64,000 nt of DNA from an uncultured Paracoccaceae bacterium (GTDB taxonomy: Bacteria > Pseudomonadota > Alphaproteobacteria > Rhodobacterales > Rhodobacteraceae): positions 1 through 64,000 of the forward strand of contig CANLND010000012.1 in the NCBI GenBank assembly GCA_947492585.1. The letters are read 5' to 3'. The notes beneath the pieces were generated by a model, which saw only the letters and a program-made list of their open reading frames with translations, ran no database searches and was not told the DNA's origin. The translations under genes were made by a program, and so were the position numbers. Of this stretch, positions 35,641 to 44,979 are shown one piece after another (position 1 is the first letter of the stretch; each line of letters begins with the position of its first letter).

Positions 35641-35784
35641 GCGTAAAGGTTTGGTAGACAACCCAAAGAGACCGGTCAAGACGGTTAATTTCAGAAAACG
35701 TTTCTACAGAGTACATTTTTCCGCAGCCCTCATATCGTGACAGTCTGCCAGCAACACCAAGTCGCCATCTAATTGATAGAAAAC

Positions 35785-35817
35785 GAAAAAAACGCCAGCT
35801 CGGGAACAAGCTGGCGT
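35785..35817 (-). terminator. Terminator of the GMC dehydrogenase gene
   Basis: ACGCCAGCT (35792-35800) pairs with AGCTGGCGT (35809-35817). On the minus strand it is followed by a run of seven T bases, the strongest intrinsic terminator in the window. Confidence 0.88.
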
Positions 35818-35856
35818 CGTTAAGTGCAGGCGCACATATCGCATGCGCGGGCTGGG

Positions 35857-37452
35857 TTAGACCCCTTGCAGCATCAGATCACTGGCTTTTTCGCCAATCA
35901 TGATGGCCGGTGCGTTGGTATTGCCCGACACGATTTCAGGCATGATCGAACAATCCGCAACCCGCAGACCTTTGATGCCGTGCACGCGCAGTTGTGCGTC
36001 CACAACCGCATCGTCCCCTTGCCCCATTTTACAGGTTCCGGTGGGGTGATAGATCGACGCGGTGTTGTTGCGCGCCCAATCCAGCGTGGCGTCGTAGTCA
36101 TCCAACGGCAGGTCCGCATGCGGGCGGAACTCTTCCGAGATCTTGGACGTCAGCGGCGCATGGCGCGCGATGTTACGAGCGATGTTGACGCCCGCCACAA
36201 CAGTCTGACAATCGGTCTCGGTCGACAGATAGTTCGGGATGATCTTGGGGTAGATGCCCGGATCTTTGGACGTGATGCGAATTTCGCCCTTACTCTCGGG
36301 GCGCAACTGGCACACCGACATGGTAAAGGCCGAGAATTTATCCGCACCCTTGCCTGGATTTTCCGCAGACAGAGGCTGCACATGGAATTGGATGTCCGGC
36401 GTTTCCAGATCTTCGCGGGTTTTCATGAAACCCGTTGCAAGGCTTGCGGCCATGGTCATCGGACCAGCCCGGAACAACGCATATTTCAACCCAATCTTGG
36501 CTTGGCCAAACAACGATGAAACCTCATCATTCAGCGTTGGTTCGTTGCATTTGTACACCAGACGGGCCTGTAGGTGGTCCTGCATGTTTTTGCCAACGCC
36601 ATAGAGATCCTTTTTGACCTCGATGCCATTTTCCGCCAGCTGCGCCGCTTCACCGATACCCGACATCATCAGGATTTGCGGCGAATTGATCGCGCCACCG
36701 GACAAAACGACCTCACGGTTTGCTTTTACAGTGTGCAGTTTTCCGCCACGATCTTTGTAGGTGACACCGGTACAGCGGCCTTCGCTGATCTCAACCTTTT
36801 GCACCATGGCATGGGTGATGATCTGCAAATTTTCGCGCTTGCGGGCCGGGTTCAGATACGCCACGGCAGAACTACAGCGGCGGCCATTTTTGGACGTCAG
36901 TTGGAAAAATCCGACGCCTTCCTGTGTGGCCCCATTGTAATCTGGATTAAACGGATAGCCTGCCGCTTGTGCGGCTGCGACCCAGGCATCGGTGATCGGG
37001 CGCTGGATGCGCATGTTTGAAACAGACAGCGGCCCGCCTGTCGCGTGAAATTCATCTTCGCCGCGTTCATTGTTTTCAGCGCGCTTGAACAACGGCAAGA
37101 CATCGTCCCAGCCCCAGCCCGTGTTGCCCATCTGGCGCCAGCGGTCATAGTCTTGCGCTTGGCCCCGAACATACAAAAGACCATTAAGTGATGAGGAGCC
37201 TCCCAACACCTTACCACGCGGCCATTCAATAGAGCGGCCGTTCAGACCCGGATCAGGTTCCGTTTTATAGCACCAATCCACCGACGGATTGTGTATAGTC
37301 TTAAAATACCCAACCGGAATATGGATCCAAGGATTCAGGTCACGACCGCCCGCTTCCAGTAGGATGACCTTGTTTTTTGGGTCCGCACTCAGACGATTCG
37401 CCAGCACACAGCCCGCAGAACCCGCCCCGACAACAATAAAATCCGCTTCCAA
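35857..37452 (-). CDS. GMC family flavin dehydrogenase (choline dehydrogenase-like), second
   Basis: The 531-residue enzyme starts with [18 protein letters not shown], the FAD-binding motif. It contains [19 protein letters not shown] and [18 protein letters not shown], and its catalytic His lies in [14 protein letters not shown]. These are standard GMC alcohol dehydrogenase features. It is divergent from the third TRAP operon with a 107-base gap, so it probably oxidises the alcohol that transporter imports. It is distinct from the first GMC protein. No signal peptide is visible. Confidence 0.92.
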   Translation of the reverse strand: MEADFIVVGAGSAGCVLANRLSADPKNKVILLEAGGRDLNPWIHIPVGYFKTIHNPSVDWCYKTEPDPGLNGRSIEWPRGKVLGGSSSLNGLLYVRGQAQDYDRWRQMGNTGWGWDDVLPLFKRAENNERGEDEFHATGGPLSVSNMRIQRPITDAWVAAAQAAGYPFNPDYNGATQEGVGFFQLTSKNGRRCSSAVAYLNPARKRENLQIITHAMVQKVEISEGRCTGVTYKDRGGKLHTVKANREVVLSGGAINSPQILMMSGIGEAAQLAENGIEVKKDLYGVGKNMQDHLQARLVYKCNEPTLNDEVSSLFGQAKIGLKYALFRAGPMTMAASLATGFMKTREDLETPDIQFHVQPLSAENPGKGADKFSAFTMSVCQLRPESKGEIRITSKDPGIYPKIIPNYLSTETDCQTVVAGVNIARNIARHAPLTSKISEEFRPHADLPLDDYDATLDWARNNTASIYHPTGTCKMGQGDDAVVDAQLRVHGIKGLRVADCSIMPEIVSGNTNAPAIMIGEKASDLMLQGV

Positions 37453-37559
37453 ACCGGCTCCTCCCGTAGTTTCAATAAAAATACCTATACAGCTCCGCTA
37501 AAACATACTAGCATTTTTTGGAACGAAACGTCTCAATAATTGCTATAGGGAGGATGCAA

Positions 37560-38792
37560 ATGGGACTGACAAATAAACTAGGTCAGATTTCACGCCGTGA
37601 TTTGTTCCGCGTTGCGGGCACATACGGGATGAGTTCAACACTGCTGGCAGCGGGCACGTTTGGCGGGGCGATGAGCCTTGGCAATCTGGCAGCAGCGGCA
37701 GAATCAACCTACGAGCGACGCTTCTCGAAGCCAGCAAAGCATACGTTGAAATTCGGTGCATCCGGTTTTAACGCACGCAACCTGCTGATCGAACGCGCCG
37801 GCGCGCTGGAGTTTGCACGTGACTTGGAGGCACGTACAGACGGCGAGATCCGCATTGAATTCATCGGCGACAACCAAATCTGTGGTCAGCTGTCCTGCGT
37901 TGAGAAAACGCAGCAGGGCATCGTGGACATCTATTCCGCGTCGACACAAAACTCGGCCGGTGGCGCACCCTACCTGAACGTTCTGGACTATGCGTTCATG
38001 TTCCCAGGTCGTGCGTCGCAATACCACTTCCTGTACCACCCCAAAAGCCAGGAAATCCTGCGGGATCCGCTGGAAAAACGTCACGGTCTGAAATTCCTGT
38101 TCAGCCACTGCGAATTGCGCGGGATCCAGCTGGGTCTGAAATACAAAGATGCGCCCACCATCACCAAGCTGGAACAGCTGTTCGGCACCAAAAACCGCGT
38201 GACCGGAACCCAGCTGGGCCGTATCGCGATGAAGGCTCTGAATCTGAACCCCGTTCCGGTTGCATGGGAAGAAACGCTCGATGGTCTAAAGCAGGGCCTG
38301 ATCGATGGCGCAGAAACATGGGCATCGGCTGTGGCTTACGCCAACATGTCGCCTGTTGTGTCTCAGTCGGTTGATCTGAAATTCTTCTGCGGCACCGAGC
38401 ACACCTCGATGTCCACAAGATCTTTCGACAAACTGGAAGGCTACCTGCAGGACGCGGTTCTGGAATCGTCCTACTGGGCGCAAGCGCACGTACAGGCTGC
38501 CAACGAAGCGGCTCTGGTCAAAACGGTTGGTTTCTCGGATCCACAACTGCCCGGCACCATGTTCGTCGAAAACGACGTTCGCCCGGCATTCCTGGCGCCA
38601 AGCGAAATCAAGATGGCCGAAGAAATGTGCTCACCTGAGTTCCAGCCGCAACTGTGGACACAGTGGCGTGACCGTCTGAACAAATGGGCCGGTGGCATCG
38701 ACACCTATCAGGAAATCTACAACATCGCCCGCGAAGTTGACGCGGACATGAAGCCTGAAAATGTTGAACCACGCCGCTGGTGGAAGGGCTAA
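37560..38792 (+). CDS. dctP: TRAP transporter substrate-binding protein with Tat signal (third system)
   Basis: The ATG at 37560 is preferred: AGGGAGG ends 6 bases before it and sits too close to the ATG at 37554. The 410-residue protein has a twin-arginine signal (SRRDLFRVAG, then a long hydrophobic stretch and AAAA), so it is probably exported folded. The mature protein (LKFGASGFNARNLLIERAGALEFARDLE) carries the DctP-type domain. It is longer than ordinary DctP proteins. It leads the operon and a hairpin follows it. Substrate unknown; the adjacent GMC enzyme suggests an alcohol-bearing carboxylate. Confidence 0.88.
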   Translation: MGLTNKLGQISRRDLFRVAGTYGMSSTLLAAGTFGGAMSLGNLAAAAESTYERRFSKPAKHTLKFGASGFNARNLLIERAGALEFARDLEARTDGEIRIEFIGDNQICGQLSCVEKTQQGIVDIYSASTQNSAGGAPYLNVLDYAFMFPGRASQYHFLYHPKSQEILRDPLEKRHGLKFLFSHCELRGIQLGLKYKDAPTITKLEQLFGTKNRVTGTQLGRIAMKALNLNPVPVAWEETLDGLKQGLIDGAETWASAVAYANMSPVVSQSVDLKFFCGTEHTSMSTRSFDKLEGYLQDAVLESSYWAQAHVQAANEAALVKTVGFSDPQLPGTMFVENDVRPAFLAPSEIKMAEEMCSPEFQPQLWTQWRDRLNKWAGGIDTYQEIYNIAREVDADMKPENVEPRRWWKG

Positions 38793-38816
38793 TAGCCTGA
38801 TAACTAATTAAAATTG

Positions 38817-38842
38817 GGGCCGATGCTATGTGGCGTCGGCCC
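38817..38842 (+). terminator. Intercistronic hairpin after the third dctP
   Basis: GGGCCGA (38817-38823) pairs with TCGGCCC (38836-38842) in the 95-base gap between dctP and dctQ. No T-run is present. Confidence 0.55.
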
Positions 38843-38887
38843 TAGTTGTCTCGCCACGAGGGGCGGGTTTAGGGAGGAGAATAGAAT

Positions 38888-39556
38888 ATGTCGATTGTGT
38901 CGGACGTCGGTGCGATCTTTGCGGCCTTTGCATCCAATGATGCCTGGGAGATCCGCAATGCACTGGAATCAGATGCGGCCTGGTATGTCGGAACAGTGTT
39001 TACCGCTGTGGCCGGCCTTGTCGTGTTAGCAATCTACCGCATGGTGCCACTGTTGGACCGGCATTTAGAGCGCACCATTATGGTCAGCAGTTATCTGCTC
39101 ATTGCGTTCATCATTTTCTGGGGCGTGATTGATCGGTTTGTGTTTCAAAACCAGCAGCCCTGGTCCACAACGATTCCTCCGCTGCTGTTTATGGTCATGG
39201 CCTGGTTTGGCGCGGCCTTTAACGTGCGCCTGCGCACACACCTGAGTTTTTCGGAATTCCGCACAATGATGCCGCCCAAAGGACAGATCGCCTGTCTGAT
39301 GCTGGACGCCTTCTTGTGGTTCACCTTCTCTGTCATCGTGCTGGTTACGACCTCGCGCGTTACCGCGCTGTCCGCCTCGAACTTCCAGATTGTTCTGGGC
39401 ACCGACAACGTTTTGCAGTGGTGGTTCCTGATCACAGCACCCCTGGCCTTCGTTCTGATGGCCGCGCGCGTGCTGGAAAATATGTTTGAAGACATCGGCA
39501 ACTACCGCGCCGGTCGCCAGCTGATCAAGCAGGCCGTAATCGGGGGGGACGTCTAA
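38888..39556 (+). CDS. dctQ: TRAP transporter small permease (third system)
   Basis: The 222-residue membrane protein fits the larger DctQ type found with Tat-exported binding proteins. An N-terminal cytoplasmic helix is followed by four membrane segments (near 38-55, 66-88, 100-120, 135-160 and a final one near 180-198). The ribosome site GGGAGGAG lies 8 bases before the ATG. The large-permease gene starts on the next base after the stop. Confidence 0.85.
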   Translation: MSIVSDVGAIFAAFASNDAWEIRNALESDAAWYVGTVFTAVAGLVVLAIYRMVPLLDRHLERTIMVSSYLLIAFIIFWGVIDRFVFQNQQPWSTTIPPLLFMVMAWFGAAFNVRLRTHLSFSEFRTMMPPKGQIACLMLDAFLWFTFSVIVLVTTSRVTALSASNFQIVLGTDNVLQWWFLITAPLAFVLMAARVLENMFEDIGNYRAGRQLIKQAVIGGDV

Positions 39557-40915
39557 ATGACGGACGCAAACTGGATCACGATCATCTCGCTGGGGGTGAC
39601 ATTTTTGTTCATGCTCGGCGTGCCGGTCCTTTTGGTCATCGCCTATTGGGTGATTGGCTGTTCCTTCGTGCTGGGCCTGACCCTTGATAATATGGGCGCC
39701 GAGCTTTTGAACGTCTTCAACAAGGGCTTTGCCCTGTTGGCGATGCCCCTCTTTATTCTGACGGGGGACCTGATTAACCAATCCGGTATTGCCCGACGAT
39801 TATCGGATTTCGCCTACGCCTGTTTGGGCTGGATGCGCGGCGGTCTGGCCATGGCGTCCCTTGGTGCCTGTGGTCTCTTCGCGGCGATTTCGGGGTCAAA
39901 CTCGGCCACCACAGCCACCATCGGTTCGATGTTGCACCCTGAAATGGTCAAAGGCGGCTATGACGAGCGCTTCTCAGCGGCCACGGCAGCTGCGGGGGGA
40001 ACGGTTGGGATCATCATTCCACCGTCGATCATCTTCATCGTCTACGGCTTCTTGATGAACCTGCCGATCTCGGATCTGTTTGTGGCGGGTATCTTGCCCG
40101 GCACCATGATGGTGGTTGGCATGCAGCTGGCCTGCTGGGTCATCTGCTACCGCAACGGTTGGGGGTATCTGATTCCTCTGCAACTGAACCGCGTTTTGAA
40201 AACCGCGTTTGGCGCCTGGCTTGGCTTCTTTGCCATCGGTCTGGTTTTGTGGGGCATCTACACCGGTAAGTTCTCTCCCACCGAAGCGGCGGGCGTGACC
40301 GTCGGTTTCTGTGTCATCGCTGGTGTTCTGTCGTGGCTGGTGACCAAAATCACCCGCAGTGATGTGAACAAAAGCTGGGAAGAGAAAAGCTACCTGGAAA
40401 TGCTGGTGGTCGAAGGCTTCACCGTGCCGCAGATCCCATCGATCGTTGTGCGCTCTGCACAGATCTCGGGCATTCTGGCGCCGCTGATTGCGATTTCGGT
40501 GGTGATGCAGCAGATTCTATCGCTTCTGGGTGCACAGCAGGTTATCGGAGATTTCGTAACCGGCATGGGCGGCTATTATGCGGTTCTGTTTACCTCGATG
40601 GTCATCGTGTTCTTCTCGGGCATGGTTCTGGAAAGCCTTCCCGTGACGATCATTCTGGCCCCCATTTTGGCACCAATTGCAGCCTCAGTGGGTGTGGATC
40701 CGATCCACTTCTCGGTGATCTTCTTGGTGGGGGCATCCATTGGTTTCATCACGCCTCCATATGGCTTGAACCTCTACGTGGCCTCAGGTGTTACAGGTGT
40801 TCCCTATTTCCGCCTGCTTCGCTATACGGTGCCCTACCTTTTCGCGCTGATCAGCGTTTGGATCTTGGTGTCCCTGGTGCCAGAGTTCGCGTTGATCTTG
40901 TTGCCGAACCAGTAA
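39557..40915 (+). CDS. dctM: TRAP transporter large permease (third system)
   Basis: The 452-residue protein shows DctM traits such as CGLFAAISGSNSATTATIGSML, GTVGIIIPPSIIFIVYGFLMNL and YTGKFSPTEAAGVTVGF. It starts immediately at the base after the dctQ stop. It is the third transporter gene, followed by an IclR regulator 11 bases downstream, so all four genes probably form one operon. Confidence 0.92.
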   Translation: MTDANWITIISLGVTFLFMLGVPVLLVIAYWVIGCSFVLGLTLDNMGAELLNVFNKGFALLAMPLFILTGDLINQSGIARRLSDFAYACLGWMRGGLAMASLGACGLFAAISGSNSATTATIGSMLHPEMVKGGYDERFSAATAAAGGTVGIIIPPSIIFIVYGFLMNLPISDLFVAGILPGTMMVVGMQLACWVICYRNGWGYLIPLQLNRVLKTAFGAWLGFFAIGLVLWGIYTGKFSPTEAAGVTVGFCVIAGVLSWLVTKITRSDVNKSWEEKSYLEMLVVEGFTVPQIPSIVVRSAQISGILAPLIAISVVMQQILSLLGAQQVIGDFVTGMGGYYAVLFTSMVIVFFSGMVLESLPVTIILAPILAPIAASVGVDPIHFSVIFLVGASIGFITPPYGLNLYVASGVTGVPYFRLLRYTVPYLFALISVWILVSLVPEFALILLPNQ

Positions 40916-40926
40916 TGAGGCTTTGA

Positions 40927-41700
40927 ATGGCTGACGACGGATTGACCAAGAAACAGGGGCAAATCCCCACCAACCTGCGCCTCCTTCTGGTAATTGAGGA
41001 GGTGGCGCGGCGCGGCGTCGCGGTCAAACCGTCGGAAATGGTGGACAGCCTTGGCTTGCCCAAGGCAACCATCCACCGCCTGCTTCATACCTGCGAAACC
41101 GAAGGGTTTCTTCAGCGCGACCTTGACGGTCGCGCTTATGGTCCCGGCCCACGCCTGCGCAAGCTGGCCGCCGATACCATGTCATCTGAACATCTGCGCA
41201 CGGCGCGCCTGACGGTTCTAAAGGCCGTCGCCGAAGATCTTGGCGAGACGTGCAATCTGTCCACCCCAGACCGCGAAGGCATGATCTATCTGGATCGGGT
41301 GGAAACCAAATGGCCCCTGCGCATTCAGCTGCCAATTGGGTCACAGGTTCCCTTTCACTGCACCGCCAGTGGGAAAATGTATCTGTCCACACTGCGCGCC
41401 AGCACGCTTGAGGCGATCTTGAACGCCCGCCCTTTGGAAGCTGTAACAGACAGATCTGAAACCAACCCTCAGGCCCTGATAAAAGAAATAGAAGCCACCC
41501 GCGCGCGTGGTTTTGCCACTGATGATCAGGAATTTATCACCGGCATGTGCGCGGTGGCTGTTCCGGTTTTGGATGGTCAGGGTCGGCTGATGGCGACCCT
41601 TTCAGTGCATGCCCCCGTTCAACGCCACACATTGAATCATGTGATCGGCTTTCTCCCCGCGCTAAAGACCGCTGCAAAACGGTTGGAAAAGCTAAACTAA
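40927..41700 (+). CDS. IclR family transcriptional regulator (third TRAP operon)
   Basis: The 257-residue protein has an N-terminal winged helix (NLRLLLVIEEVARRGVAVKPSEMVDSL, about 19-75) and an IclR effector domain (about 85-250) with ETCNLSTPDREGMIYLDRVETKWPLR and FHCTASGKMYLSTL. It closes the TRAP operon. It probably regulates it and the divergent GMC gene through the 107-base region between them. The terminator follows directly. Confidence 0.9.
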   Translation: MADDGLTKKQGQIPTNLRLLLVIEEVARRGVAVKPSEMVDSLGLPKATIHRLLHTCETEGFLQRDLDGRAYGPGPRLRKLAADTMSSEHLRTARLTVLKAVAEDLGETCNLSTPDREGMIYLDRVETKWPLRIQLPIGSQVPFHCTASGKMYLSTLRASTLEAILNARPLEAVTDRSETNPQALIKEIEATRARGFATDDQEFITGMCAVAVPVLDGQGRLMATLSVHAPVQRHTLNHVIGFLPALKTAAKRLEKLN

Positions 41701-41726
41701 GTCGCCGACAGCGCGTGAGCTGACCC

Positions 41727-41748
41727 AACGCCCCACCGGGGCGTTTTT
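41727..41748 (+). terminator. Intrinsic terminator of the third TRAP operon
   Basis: AACGCCCC (41727-41734) pairs with GGGGCGTT (41738-41745) around a 3-nt loop, followed by TTT on the plus strand. Confidence 0.85.
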
Positions 41749-41810
41749 CTGTGTGCCTCATTTTTTGCTCCACAGACACGGTCCGTGCTTGCATCGCGCG
41801 AGCTATTTCG

Positions 41811-41826
41811 ATATTTCCCGAAATAT
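41811..41826 (+). promoter_or_regulatory. ArsR operator palindrome overlapping the arsR start codon
   Basis: ATATTTCCCGAAATAT is nearly self-complementary (7-2-7) and its last two bases are the first bases of the arsR ATG. It resembles arsenic ArsR operators, so autorepression by the ArsR domain is likely. The lack of a ribosome site upstream allows a leaderless transcript. Confidence 0.6.
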
Positions 41827-42649
41827 GGAAGATAAGATTCCCCTTCGTCTCGCTGCCCTAGGGCATCCCACCCGTCTTGCGGTGTTTCGCCTGCTCATGC
41901 GGCGCTACCCAGATCGCGTGCCCGCCGGGGACATCGCCGCGGCGTTGGATCTCCGCCCCAGCACCCTGTCTTCACATCTGTCGTCGTTAACGCAGGCCGA
42001 TCTGGTCGCCCAAAACCGCGTCAGCACGTCGATCCGTTACACCATCAACATGGAAACCGTGCGCGGCACCTTTGATGGATTGCTGTTGGAATGCTGTCGC
42101 GGGCGGCCTGAACTGTGCGCATCAAACCTGCCACTCTCCACACAGGTGCCCCCTAATGGGTCAAAGACCCGCTTCAACGCCCTGTTCATTTGTGTTGGAA
42201 ACTCAGCGCGATCGATTTTTGCCGAGACCCTGCTGCGCGATCTTGGCGGCGACCAGTTCAATGTCTTTTCGGCCGGCACCTCGCCGTTTTCGGTCCTGAA
42301 CCCCCATGCGGTCGCCCAGCTCAAGGCCAAAGGCCATGAGGTCAGCACGTTGAAATCACAACATATTGACGAGTTTCGGGGGGCTGATGCGCCCACTATG
42401 GATTTTGTCTTCACCGTCTGTGACACGGCTGCCAACGAAGAATGCCCGCCTTGGGAAGGCCAGCCAATCAGCGCCCATTGGGGCATTCCTGATCCGGTAA
42501 AAGCAACCGGGACCGATGCCGAAATCAGCCTCGCCTTCCAGACCGCCTATGGTGAGCTGCGCAACCGTATTCTGGCCTTTACCGCGTTGCCATTGCGCAC
42601 GCTGGACCGGATTTCCCTACAAAAAGCCGTCGATGATCTGGCGCATTAA
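41825..42649 (+). CDS. ArsR regulator fused to arsenate reductase-like phosphatase domain
   Basis: From the ATG at 41825 the protein has 274 residues. Residues 1-90 are an ArsR winged helix (LAALGHPTRLAVFRLLMRRYP, STLSSHLSSLTQADLV). Residues about 117-270 are a low-molecular-weight phosphatase/arsenate reductase domain with the P-loop Cys123 in FICVGNSARS (Cys-X5-Arg) and a general-acid Asp in IPDPVKA. Between them Cys90, Cys91 and Cys98 (LLECCRGRPELC) match the vicinal-cysteine As(III) site of the AfArsR type. It would sense arsenite and may also reduce arsenate. It heads the operon with GAPDH and ArsJ. Confidence 0.88.
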   Translation: MEDKIPLRLAALGHPTRLAVFRLLMRRYPDRVPAGDIAAALDLRPSTLSSHLSSLTQADLVAQNRVSTSIRYTINMETVRGTFDGLLLECCRGRPELCASNLPLSTQVPPNGSKTRFNALFICVGNSARSIFAETLLRDLGGDQFNVFSAGTSPFSVLNPHAVAQLKAKGHEVSTLKSQHIDEFRGADAPTMDFVFTVCDTAANEECPPWEGQPISAHWGIPDPVKATGTDAEISLAFQTAYGELRNRILAFTALPLRTLDRISLQKAVDDLAH

Positions 42650-42664
42650 TTTCAAGGATCTCTC

Positions 42665-43663
42665 ATGACAACTTATGCACTGAATGGCCTTGGCCGCATG
42701 GGCAAACTGGCGCTAAAGCCACTGCTGGAAAAAGGCGCAAAAATCGCCTGGATCAACGACGCCGTCGGTGATCCGGAAATGCACGCGCATTTGTTGCAGT
42801 TTGACACTGTGCATGGCCGCTGGGACGCGGAATTTTCCCATGACGCCGACAGCATCACCATTGATGGCACCCGCCTGCCGGTCCATCAGTCCACCACCAT
42901 CGATGGCCTGCCGCTGGACGGCGTCGACGTGGTCATCGACTGCACCGGCGTGTTCAAAACCGCCAAAACCCTGCAGCCATATTTTGACGCCGGGATCAAA
43001 AAGGTTGTTGTTTCGGCGCCCGTTAAAGAGGACGAAGCGGCCAACATCGTCTACGGCGTCAACCATGACATCTATGACGCCAACGTTCATCGTATTGTGA
43101 CCGCCGCCTCTTGCACCACCAACTGTCTGGCCCCCGTTGTCAAAGTTGTGCTGGATAACTTTGGCATCAAACACGGCTCGATGACCACCATCCACGATGT
43201 GACCAACACCCAAACCATCGTCGATCGCCCCGCCAAAGACCTGCGCCGCGCCCGTTCCGCGCTGAATTCACTGATCCCCACCACCACCGGTTCGGCCAAG
43301 GCGATCACCCAGATTTTTCCCGAACTGACCGGCCGTTTGAACGGCCATGCGGTGCGGGTGCCGCTTTTGAATGCCTCGCTGACCGACATCGTGTTCGAAC
43401 TGAATACCGAAACCACCGCCGAGGCCGTAAACGCCGCCTTTGAAGAGGCCGCAAATGGCCCGCTCAAAGGGATCCTGGGCTATGAAACCCGCCCCTTGGT
43501 CTCGACCGACTACACCAATGACGACCGCAGCTCGATCATCGATGCGCCCTCAACCATGGTGATCAACGGCACCCAGCTGAAGATCTACGCCTGGTATGAC
43601 AACGAATGGGGCTACGCCCAGCGTTTGGCCGATGTTGCCCTGATGGTTGGCGCGTCGCTATGA
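42665..43663 (+). CDS. Glyceraldehyde-3-phosphate dehydrogenase of the ArsJ arsenate-resistance operon
   Basis: The 332-residue enzyme is a GAPDH with catalytic Cys150 in the SCTTNC motif and the NAD-binding start YALNGLGRMGK. The operon partner ArsJ shows its likely role. It would make the unstable 1-arseno-3-phosphoglycerate from arsenate and glyceraldehyde-3-phosphate, which ArsJ exports. It is not the central metabolic GAPDH of the cell with any certainty. The ArsJ start overlaps its stop (ATGA). Confidence 0.9.
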   Translation: MTTYALNGLGRMGKLALKPLLEKGAKIAWINDAVGDPEMHAHLLQFDTVHGRWDAEFSHDADSITIDGTRLPVHQSTTIDGLPLDGVDVVIDCTGVFKTAKTLQPYFDAGIKKVVVSAPVKEDEAANIVYGVNHDIYDANVHRIVTAASCTTNCLAPVVKVVLDNFGIKHGSMTTIHDVTNTQTIVDRPAKDLRRARSALNSLIPTTTGSAKAITQIFPELTGRLNGHAVRVPLLNASLTDIVFELNTETTAEAVNAAFEEAANGPLKGILGYETRPLVSTDYTNDDRSSIIDAPSTMVINGTQLKIYAWYDNEWGYAQRLADVALMVGASL

Positions 43664-44937
43664 CCCAAAGCCAGGCCACTGCAGCACCAAACGGGATGGC
43701 GGCCTATGTCGCCGTCACCGCCGCCTATTGGGCCTTCATGCTCACCGATGGGGCCTTGCGAATGTTGGTGCTGCTGCACTTTCACACGCTGGGATTTTCA
43801 CCGCTGCAATTGGCCTGGCTGTTTGTCTTTTATGAAATCGCCGGGATCGTCACCAACCTGTCCGCGGGCTGGATCGCGGCGCGCTTTGGTCTGACGTCCA
43901 CGCTTTATGCCGGGCTTGGATTGCAAATCGCAGCGCTGGTCGCGCTGGCGCAATTGGACCCGGCGTGGGCCGTGGGCGCCTCTGTGGTCTTTGTGATGCT
44001 GGTGCAAGGCGTCTCGGGCGTGGCCAAAGATCTGGCCAAAATGTCATCAAAATCTGCCGTCAAATTGCTGGCTCCGTCTGGCGACGGCAGCCTGTTCAAA
44101 TGGGTGGCGATCCTGACCGGCTCCAAAAACGCCGTCAAAGGTATCGGCTTTTTGCTCGGCGCGGCGCTGTTGGGGCTGTTTGGCTTCGCCACCGCCGTCT
44201 GGGGCATGGCTGCGGTCTTGACGCTGATCCTTGTCACCGTGGTATTGCGGATGCCCGCCGGCCTGCCGCGCGGCAAGAAAAACGCCAAGTTTTCCGAGGT
44301 CTTTTCCAAAGACCGCAATATCAATTGGCTCAGCGCGGCGCGGGTTTTCCTGTTTGGCGCGCGCGACGTCTGGTTTGTGGTTGGCATTCCGATCTATTTT
44401 CATTCGGTCTTATCAGATGGCAGCCATGACGGCGGGCGCGCGGCGTTTTTTATGGTTGGCAGTTTCATGGCCGTCTGGATCATACTCTACGGAGCCGTTC
44501 AGGCCAGCGCCCCAAAATTGGTCGGCGCACAGGGTCTGACACTGGCAGACACCTTCAAACGCGCGCGCGTTTGGATTGGCGGGCTCACCTTTGTTCCCTT
44601 CGCGCTGGCCGCACTCGCCTATCTCGCAGGTGCGCCCACCTTGTGGCTGACGGTCACGCTGGTGGTGGGTCTATTGGCCTTTGGGGCGCTGTTTGCAGTC
44701 AATTCTGCGCTGCACTCCTACCTGATCCTTGCGCTCTCCACATCAGAACGCGTCACAATGGATGTGGGATTTTACTATATGGCCAACGCCGGAGGTCGCC
44801 TCTTGGGGACCGTTCTGTCAGGCCTCAGTTACCAGCTGGGCGGTCTGCCGCTCTGTCTGGCGACGGCTGGAACCCTATTGGCGCTTGGCTGGCTGACCAC
44901 CGGAAAACTGGCCGCACCCTCGGTAGAGCACACATAA
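43660..44937 (+). CDS. arsJ: ArsJ organoarsenical efflux permease (MFS)
   Basis: The start is the ATG at 43660, overlapping the GAPDH stop by 4 bases. The longer frame reads into GAPDH. The 425-residue protein has the 12-helix MFS layout with LTDGALRMLVLLHFHTLGFSPLQLAWLF near the N-terminus and DVGFYYMANAGGRLLGTVLSG near the C-terminus, both typical of ArsJ. It exports 1-arseno-3-phosphoglycerate, which then hydrolyses outside. Together with GAPDH it confers arsenate resistance without needing an arsenite pump. Confidence 0.9.
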   Translation: MTQSQATAAPNGMAAYVAVTAAYWAFMLTDGALRMLVLLHFHTLGFSPLQLAWLFVFYEIAGIVTNLSAGWIAARFGLTSTLYAGLGLQIAALVALAQLDPAWAVGASVVFVMLVQGVSGVAKDLAKMSSKSAVKLLAPSGDGSLFKWVAILTGSKNAVKGIGFLLGAALLGLFGFATAVWGMAAVLTLILVTVVLRMPAGLPRGKKNAKFSEVFSKDRNINWLSAARVFLFGARDVWFVVGIPIYFHSVLSDGSHDGGRAAFFMVGSFMAVWIILYGAVQASAPKLVGAQGLTLADTFKRARVWIGGLTFVPFALAALAYLAGAPTLWLTVTLVVGLLAFGALFAVNSALHSYLILALSTSERVTMDVGFYYMANAGGRLLGTVLSGLSYQLGGLPLCLATAGTLLALGWLTTGKLAAPSVEHT

Positions 44938-44945
44938 CAGATATG

Positions 44946-44969
44946 GGCGCCACCACCGCAGTTGGCGCC
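44946..44969. terminator. Convergent hairpin between arsJ and cobA
   Basis: GGCGCCA (44946-44952) pairs with TGGCGCC (44963-44969) in the 42-base convergent gap. T-runs are absent, so it is a weak bidirectional terminator. Confidence 0.4.
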
Positions 44970-44979
44970 ACAGATCAAC

